A DNA stretch of 64,000 nt from DATFVA01 sp963743325. GTDB lineage: Bacteria; Bacteroidota; Ignavibacteria; Ignavibacteriales; Ignavibacteriaceae. The stretch lies in the NCBI GenBank assembly GCA_963743325.1, contig CAVUOZ010000012.1, positions 169,608-233,607 on the forward strand, given 5' to 3'. Made by a program: the position numbers and the translations under genes. The notes under the pieces were generated by a model that did not search any database, was not told the DNA's origin, and saw only the letters and a list, made by a program, of their open reading frames with translations. Shown piece by piece: positions 62,714 to 64,000 of this stretch. The number at the start of each line of letters is the position of its first letter. Position 1 is the stretch's first letter.

Positions 62714-63121
62714 CTATTTTGAAACATCTTTTTTTGCGGCAACGTTCTCCTGATCCCCCGTTTTCTCATGTACAGGTTCACTTTCGGTCTGAGAATCGCT
62801 CCTCTTTTTCTCCAGAAATTCAACAGCATCTCTATCTAAAGATATTGTCAAATACCTTAAGATATGCTCATCCAGAGTATAATTTCTTTCAAGTTTAGTA
62901 ATGATATTAGTAGGGGCATTGAATCTGAAGACTGCATAATAGCCAATCTTACTTTTATTGATCATATATGCTAATCTTTTTCTTCCCCAGTTCTCTATCT
63001 CCCTGATATCTCCACCGTTATTTGTGATGAATTCTTTAATGCGGGAAATAATACTTTCTATCTGTTCATCGTCGAGGGTTGCATTTATAATAACAGCGCT
63101 TTCATACGTATTCGTATTCAT
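62714..63121 (-). CDS. rpsF: 30S ribosomal protein S6
   Basis: The 135-residue protein has the S6 core (residues 1-100: YESAVIINATLDDEQIESII, WGRKRLAYMINKSKIGYYAVFRFNA, NYTLDEHILRYLTISLD) plus a charged C-terminal extension of about 30 residues (FLEKKRSDSQTESEPV to the end). First gene after a 130-base gap with its own promoter and leader. Confidence 0.97.
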   Translation of the reverse strand: MNTNTYESAVIINATLDDEQIESIISRIKEFITNNGGDIREIENWGRKRLAYMINKSKIGYYAVFRFNAPTNIITKLERNYTLDEHILRYLTISLDRDAVEFLEKKRSDSQTESEPVHEKTGDQENVAAKKDVSK

Positions 63122-63136
63122 CCGAACTTTTTACCT

Positions 63137-63175
63137 CCCTATGGACTTTGGCCCTCATTCAAGATGAGAGCAGGG
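63137..63175 (-). promoter_or_regulatory. Candidate S6:S18 leader structure upstream of rpsF
   Basis: In the transcript leader CCCT (63137-63140 on the plus strand) can pair with AGGG (63172-63175) around an inner hairpin CTCAT/ATGAG (63154-63158 with 63164-63168). S6-S18 leaders regulate many rpsF operons by binding the protein pair, so position fits, but I could not check the diagnostic loop. Confidence 0.3.
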
Positions 63176-63180
63176 TTTAT

Positions 63181-63209
63181 ACAATAATTTTATTTAGAAT
63201 GAGTGACAA
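63181..63209 (-). promoter_or_regulatory. Candidate promoter of the rpsF operon
   Basis: On the minus strand TTGTCA (63209-63204), 17 bases, TATTGT (63186-63181), about 60 bases upstream of the rpsF ATG. Confidence 0.5.
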
Positions 63210-63252
63210 TTTATTTAATTAAAGGCGAAATTACAAATGCTCTGAGATCCTG

Positions 63253-63846
63253 TCATTCGTCTTCGGATTTTTTATTGGGAGCCGATATCCTGCTGTTTGC
63301 ATCAAGAATTCCGTTTACTCCGCCGGTTATAAATTCAGTCACTAAAGTACCGGCAGTTTTAATTGCTGCCTCCAGAGCTTTCATTTCATCAGAACTAAAA
63401 TCTGAAAGTACGTAATCAGCCATACTTCCCTTTTCAAATTCATTTCCGATCCCTACTCTTATACGGGCAAAATCATCAGACATCAGATTCCAGATAATAG
63501 AACCAATACCATTATGTCCTCCGTCTCCACCCCTGATTTTAACTCTGATTTCAGAATGAGGAAGGTTAATATCATCGTGAATAACCAGCAAATCTTTTAT
63601 ATCCAGATTATTTTTTTCTAACGCCTGTTTTGCCGCTATGCCGGTGTTATTAACGTAAGTAGTTGGTTTTATAAGCTGATACTGGTTGTCTTGTATAATC
63701 CCTTCAGCAGCATAATAATCACCCCTGGAGGCTGAAAAGGAGAGGGAATTTAAAGAGGCCAGGTAATCCAATACGATAAACCCGACATTGTGCCTGTTAT
63801 ATTTATACTTATTACCCGGATTGCCAATACCTAATATCAGTCGCAA
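63253..63846 (-). CDS. pth: Peptidyl-tRNA hydrolase
   Basis: The 197-residue esterase rescues peptidyl-tRNA released during abortive translation. The catalytic His is His19 in KYKYNRHNVGF, the Asp is in LVIHDDINLP, and the Asn is in TYVNNTG. LILGIGNPGNKY opens the protein and GGDGGHNGIGSI is the substrate-binding motif. It follows rplY (ctc) by 14 bases, the usual pair. Confidence 0.97.
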   Translation of the reverse strand: MRLILGIGNPGNKYKYNRHNVGFIVLDYLASLNSLSFSASRGDYYAAEGIIQDNQYQLIKPTTYVNNTGIAAKQALEKNNLDIKDLLVIHDDINLPHSEIRVKIRGGDGGHNGIGSIIWNLMSDDFARIRVGIGNEFEKGSMADYVLSDFSSDEMKALEAAIKTAGTLVTEFITGGVNGILDANSRISAPNKKSEDE

Positions 63847-63860
63847 TTTCAGTTATCTGA

Positions 63861-64000
63861 TTATTCTTCCTCTTCTTCGACCTTGCCTTTACCAATAACT
63901 TCAGGTTCAGCAGGTACTTCTTCTCCGGCTACTTCTGCTTCAACAGGTTCTTTCTCTATCTTAGGATGTACGACCGATACAATTACAGCATCCTCAGGAT
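63861..64000 (-). CDS. rplY: Ribosomal protein L25/CTC, C-terminal end (cut by window edge)
   Basis: The final 46 residues of an L25 (Ctc-type, TL5) protein: ...AVIVSVVHPKIEKEPVEAEV and an acidic tail ending VEEEEE. The motif VVHP plus the acidic Pro/Glu/Val tail is typical of the long L25 form that binds 5S rRNA. The rest is beyond the window. It is upstream of pth. Confidence 0.85.
   Translation of the reverse strand, partial: PEDAVIVSVVHPKIEKEPVEAEVAGEEVPAEPEVIGKGKVEEEEE

Noticed and set aside
1..64000. tRNA or rRNA genes in intergenic gaps
   Set aside because: I looked for cloverleaf arms with the GGTTCGA-type T loop and for rRNA-like blocks in every gap longer than 100 bases and saw none. 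A covariance search would be needed to exclude them fully.

Overview
The window is an AT-rich bacterial chromosome segment (roughly 38-40 % GC by eye), mostly ordinary core genes in short operons. The best fit is a member of the Ignavibacteria (Bacteroidota/Chlorobi group). Two exported proteins end in the type IX secretion (T9SS) sorting domain with the NYPNPFNP motif. There is also a GldC homologue, an S46 dipeptidyl peptidase, DUF2911 and DUF4412 proteins, and a LytS/LytTR pair. The lineage is inferred from protein families; no rRNA or tRNA gene was found.

Layout. 1-2.1 kb: rplM-rpsI-rpsB-tsf on the minus strand, tsf running off the left edge. 2.3-3.8 kb: two exported/membrane proteins. 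3.9-11 kb, plus strand: sugar-nucleotide epimerase, deoxyhypusine-synthase-like protein, polyphosphate kinase, Mrp/NifU-like Fe-S assembly pair, AI-2E-type permease. 11-21 kb, minus strand: a decayed membrane-protein gene, MoxR ATPase, three consecutive SurA/PpiC-type chaperones, a T9SS-exported subtilase, metG. 21.5-25.8 kb, plus strand: a LiaF-like/LytS/LytTR envelope-stress-type operon, then a CoA-acylating aldehyde dehydrogenase with a tail resembling a microcompartment targeting helix. 25.9-27.5 kb: an array of interspersed palindromic repeats around an IS200-like (HUH, Y1) transposase, with three internally deleted derivatives and smaller palindromes nested inside. 27.6-29.9 kb: cytidylate-kinase-like protein and a PLP enzyme. 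30.3-35.6 kb: a probable peptidoglycan-recycling operon (BadF-type amino-sugar kinase, AmpG-like permease, beta-lactamase-fold hydrolase, NagZ-like GH3). 35.6-41.7 kb: YciI, PspC, sugar dehydrogenase, exported metalloprotease, cytochrome bd oxidase, GldC.

41.8-48 kb is the most accessory-looking stretch. It has low-complexity repeats, an outer-membrane-type protein, a propeller lipoprotein, and a large T9SS-exported protein whose gene is split by an in-frame UAG. 48-60.9 kb: S46 peptidase, zinc-ribbon protein, phosphomannomutase, DUF2911 protein, a frameshifted class V aminotransferase, Lon-like protease, pyruvate kinase, AmmeMemoRadiSam radical SAM enzyme, an SDR and the Sua5/TsaC enzyme. 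61-64 kb: rpmB on the plus strand, then the minus-strand translation operon rplY(ctc)-pth-rpsF-ssb-rpsR-rplI, with rplY cut by the right edge.

I found no CRISPR array, prophage or convincing new defence system. The least explained items are the nested palindrome array, the structured segment at 21.2 kb, the interrupted secreted protein and the isolated aldehyde dehydrogenase.
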